From Microbacteriaceae bacterium (GTDB taxonomy: Bacteria; Actinomycetota; Actinomycetes; Actinomycetales; Microbacteriaceae), in contig JAUZFY010000291.1 in NCBI GenBank assembly GCA_030840185.1, positions 1 to 5,869 on the forward strand: 5,869 bases of DNA, read 5' to 3'. Made by a program: the position numbers and the translations under genes. The notes below the pieces were generated by a model. That model worked only from the letters and a program-made list of their open reading frames with translations. It ran no database searches and was not told where the DNA came from. Shown piece after piece: positions 4,294 to 5,869 of the stretch; position 1 is the first letter of the stretch; every line of letters begins with the position of its first letter.

Positions 4294-5869
4294 GGTCGAC
4301 GAAACGTAACCAGCCCCAGACGGCGAGGCTCACCGCGGCGAAGGCGCCTGCGACGAGCAACGAGCCCATAACGGGGAAGACAGCCCCCTGACCGCCGAGG
4401 ACGACCACGGATCCGAGCACGCTCACCACGGCGACCGTCGCGAGCCACACCGGTGCCGACCACTCGAGGATCGCGCGACCGGGCAGCGTCGCCAGCGGCA
4501 GCATGAGGATCACGGCCGATCCGAAGCCCGCGAAGGTGACGGTGGCGAGCAGCTCACCGAGCAAGAGCGCCCAGAAGCCCGTCGGCGGGATCATCCCGTG
4601 CAGCAGCCAGCCCATGCAGGCGAGCAGGGCGACCGAGCCGACGGCGGTCAGGTTCACGATCGCCCGTGGCCGGGCGGCGATGTCACCGGCGAAACCGATG
4701 CCGAGGATCACCCCGGCGACGATCGGCGGCTGAATCCCGGCCAATCTCGAGAGCGCTGCGGCCAGAACGACGGCAAGCATGAGAAGCGGAAGAAAGCGGA
4801 CGCGAGCGGACACGCCCTGCCACCGGGAGCCCGCCCGGGCGGCGATCATCACCCCCAGCACGTTCACGAGCGCGAGGCCGAGCAGTACGGCCACGGAGAG
4901 TCGCAGATAGCGAACCTCGTCGTTCACCCCTGCCGACAGCAGGATGACGGCGGCCGCGGCCGCGACGGGAACGATCGCGCGCAGCCAGGTGTTCTGCCGC
5001 TTTTCATCATCCGGAACGATCACTCGTCGGCGATTTCGGCCGGTCAGCTGCATTGGCGGCATGTGAAAGCGACGTGGCGAGTTGGCTAAAAGCCTGAGCG
5101 GTAGGGCCACGAGCACGATGAAGGCGGCGGCGAGGACTGGGGCGAGAAGCCAGTTAGTGCCCATGATGCTCGCCGTGAGAGTGGGGATGGTCGTGCCGAA
5201 TCTGGTCGGCGTGCCCCAGTTGCTCGAGGGATGGTGCGAGGCCCCGCCCGACGGCGGGGGAAGTGCCGGCGGTTGAACGGGCTCGACAGGGGTCGGGGTC
5301 GGAAGCGGAGTTGCCGTCGGGCCGGAGCGCGAGTTCTCCGGTGATACTGGCCGAGCGGGGGCGCCCGATCCCGCCTTCTGCACGAACCGGAGAGTGATTG
5401 CGGCGCTCGGCGCGCTGTAGTTGCCCGCGGCGTCCCGCTGAATGACGAGGGCGGTGTGGGCGCCGATCGAAACGGCCTTCACCGCGCATCCCCATGCACC
5501 GCCCGAGACCGCGACCTCACAGATCGGAACGTTGTCGAGGTAGAGATCTATGAGGCCGCCATCCTCGCCGGTTCCGGTGAACACCGTGGAGGTCCCGCTT
5601 ACGCTGCTGCCCGATTGCGGAGAGGTGATGGTCGGGCTGGCCGGGGCGTCACGGTCGACGACTATGTCGAGGGAACCGGAGATGGCGGACGAGGCCCCGC
5701 CGCCGATATCCGCTCGGGACTGGGTGGCCTGGACGATGTAGGAACCCGAGGGGACGCTGAGGGCGCACGACCAGTACCCGGAGTCCGCTGCGACAGTCGT
5801 GCAGCCGCCGGATTCGCTTCCGCCGACCAGAGTGGTCACTGAGGCACCGGGGACTCCGTATCCGGAAAC
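4274..5869 (-). CDS. Large membrane protein with extracytoplasmic Ig-like repeats and about nine transmembrane helices (N-terminal part outside window)
   Basis: 531 residues are visible, and the frame stays open to the window edge. The GTG at 5837-5839 is not the start, because the 10 codons before it (VSGYGVPGAS) already belong to an Ig-like repeat of the 'SGTGTPGATV' type. Counting from the edge, repeat 1 is about 1-75 and repeat 2 about 79-162. Each has a Cys pair 10-11 residues apart around a 'G.W.C' motif (23/35 and 117/128), likely disulfides outside the cell. A Pro/Thr/Ser-rich stalk (about 165-232) leads to a first helix (239-262). A basic cytoplasmic stretch (264-292) follows, then about eight more hydrophobic segments: roughly 296-314, 322-343, 357-377, 381-397, 403-426, 431-460, 468-491 and 496-521. 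I do not recognise the membrane domain. A surface sensor, adhesin-transporter or envelope factor is conceivable, but no catalytic motif was seen. TTA codons occur at 5087-5089 and 4307-4309; no other gene in this window has one. Confidence 0.82.
   Translation of the reverse strand, partial: VSGYGVPGASVTTLVGGSESGGCTTVAADSGYWSCALSVPSGSYIVQATQSRADIGGGASSAISGSLDIVVDRDAPASPTITSPQSGSSVSGTSTVFTGTGEDGGLIDLYLDNVPICEVAVSGGAWGCAVKAVSIGAHTALVIQRDAAGNYSAPSAAITLRFVQKAGSGAPARPVSPENSRSGPTATPLPTPTPVEPVQPPALPPPSGGASHHPSSNWGTPTRFGTTIPTLTASIMGTNWLLAPVLAAAFIVLVALPLRLLANSPRRFHMPPMQLTGRNRRRVIVPDDEKRQNTWLRAIVPVAAAAAVILLSAGVNDEVRYLRLSVAVLLGLALVNVLGVMIAARAGSRWQGVSARVRFLPLLMLAVVLAAALSRLAGIQPPIVAGVILGIGFAGDIAARPRAIVNLTAVGSVALLACMGWLLHGMIPPTGFWALLLGELLATVTFAGFGSAVILMLPLATLPGRAILEWSAPVWLATVAVVSVLGSVVVLGGQGAVFPVMGSLLVAGAFAAVSLAVWGWLRFVDPSPARA

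Noticed and set aside
3825..4463. 212-codon minus-strand open frame across the VOC gene and the convergent 3' end
   Set aside because: It is antisense to the VOC gene and overlaps the real minus-strand gene in another frame; low-complexity Arg/Gly content.
5837..5839. GTG as the start of the minus-strand membrane protein
   Set aside because: The frame continues to the window edge and the preceding codons complete an Ig-like repeat. No signal peptide follows this GTG.

Overview
The window looks like chromosomal DNA from a high-GC actinobacterium. Visible signs are third codon positions dominated by G/C, GTG starts and TTA codons confined to one gene. The order FtsB-like protein, DUF501 protein, then subtilase and NADH dehydrogenase fits Microbacteriaceae best; that family-level placement is inference from remembered gene order, not from a search. 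In mycobacteria the same FtsB-like/DUF501 pair lies just downstream of enolase. No insertion sequence, integrase, phage gene or CRISPR array was seen, so this is a core region rather than an island.

Left part (1-3351, all on +): a tightly packed run of four genes. It begins with the C-terminal end of an FtsB/DivIC-type septum protein (1-258). A DUF501 protein follows after 3 bases (262-780). Next is a secreted, C-terminally membrane-anchored subtilisin of mycosin-like layout, whose GTG start overlaps the DUF501 stop (777-2018). Last is a type II NADH dehydrogenase, 13 bases further on (2032-3351). The spacing suggests one transcript or translational coupling. A GC-rich inverted repeat just after ndh may end it.

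Middle part (3352-3830): a 74-nt tRNA gene with anticodon UAA (3445-3518), without an encoded CCA. It is unusual because a UAA (leucine) tRNA should have a long variable arm, and this one has only 5 nt. About 310 bases of mostly non-coding DNA follow, ending in a plausible sigma-70-type promoter with a 10-bp palindrome abutting its -10 box.

Right part (3831-5869): a small stand-alone VOC/PhnB-like protein on + (3831-4253) converges with a large membrane protein on - (4274 to beyond the window end). A strong hairpin between and across the two 3' ends probably terminates both. The minus-strand protein has at least two extracytoplasmic Ig-like repeats with paired cysteines, a Pro/Thr/Ser-rich stalk and about nine transmembrane segments. 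It is the only gene here with TTA codons (two).

Functional themes are cell envelope (septum protein, surface protease, Ig-membrane protein) and respiration (NDH-2). The points most worth a second look are the short-variable-loop tRNA(UAA), the Ig/multi-TM protein of unknown function, and a mycosin-like protease that lacks cysteines and has no visible type VII secretion partners.
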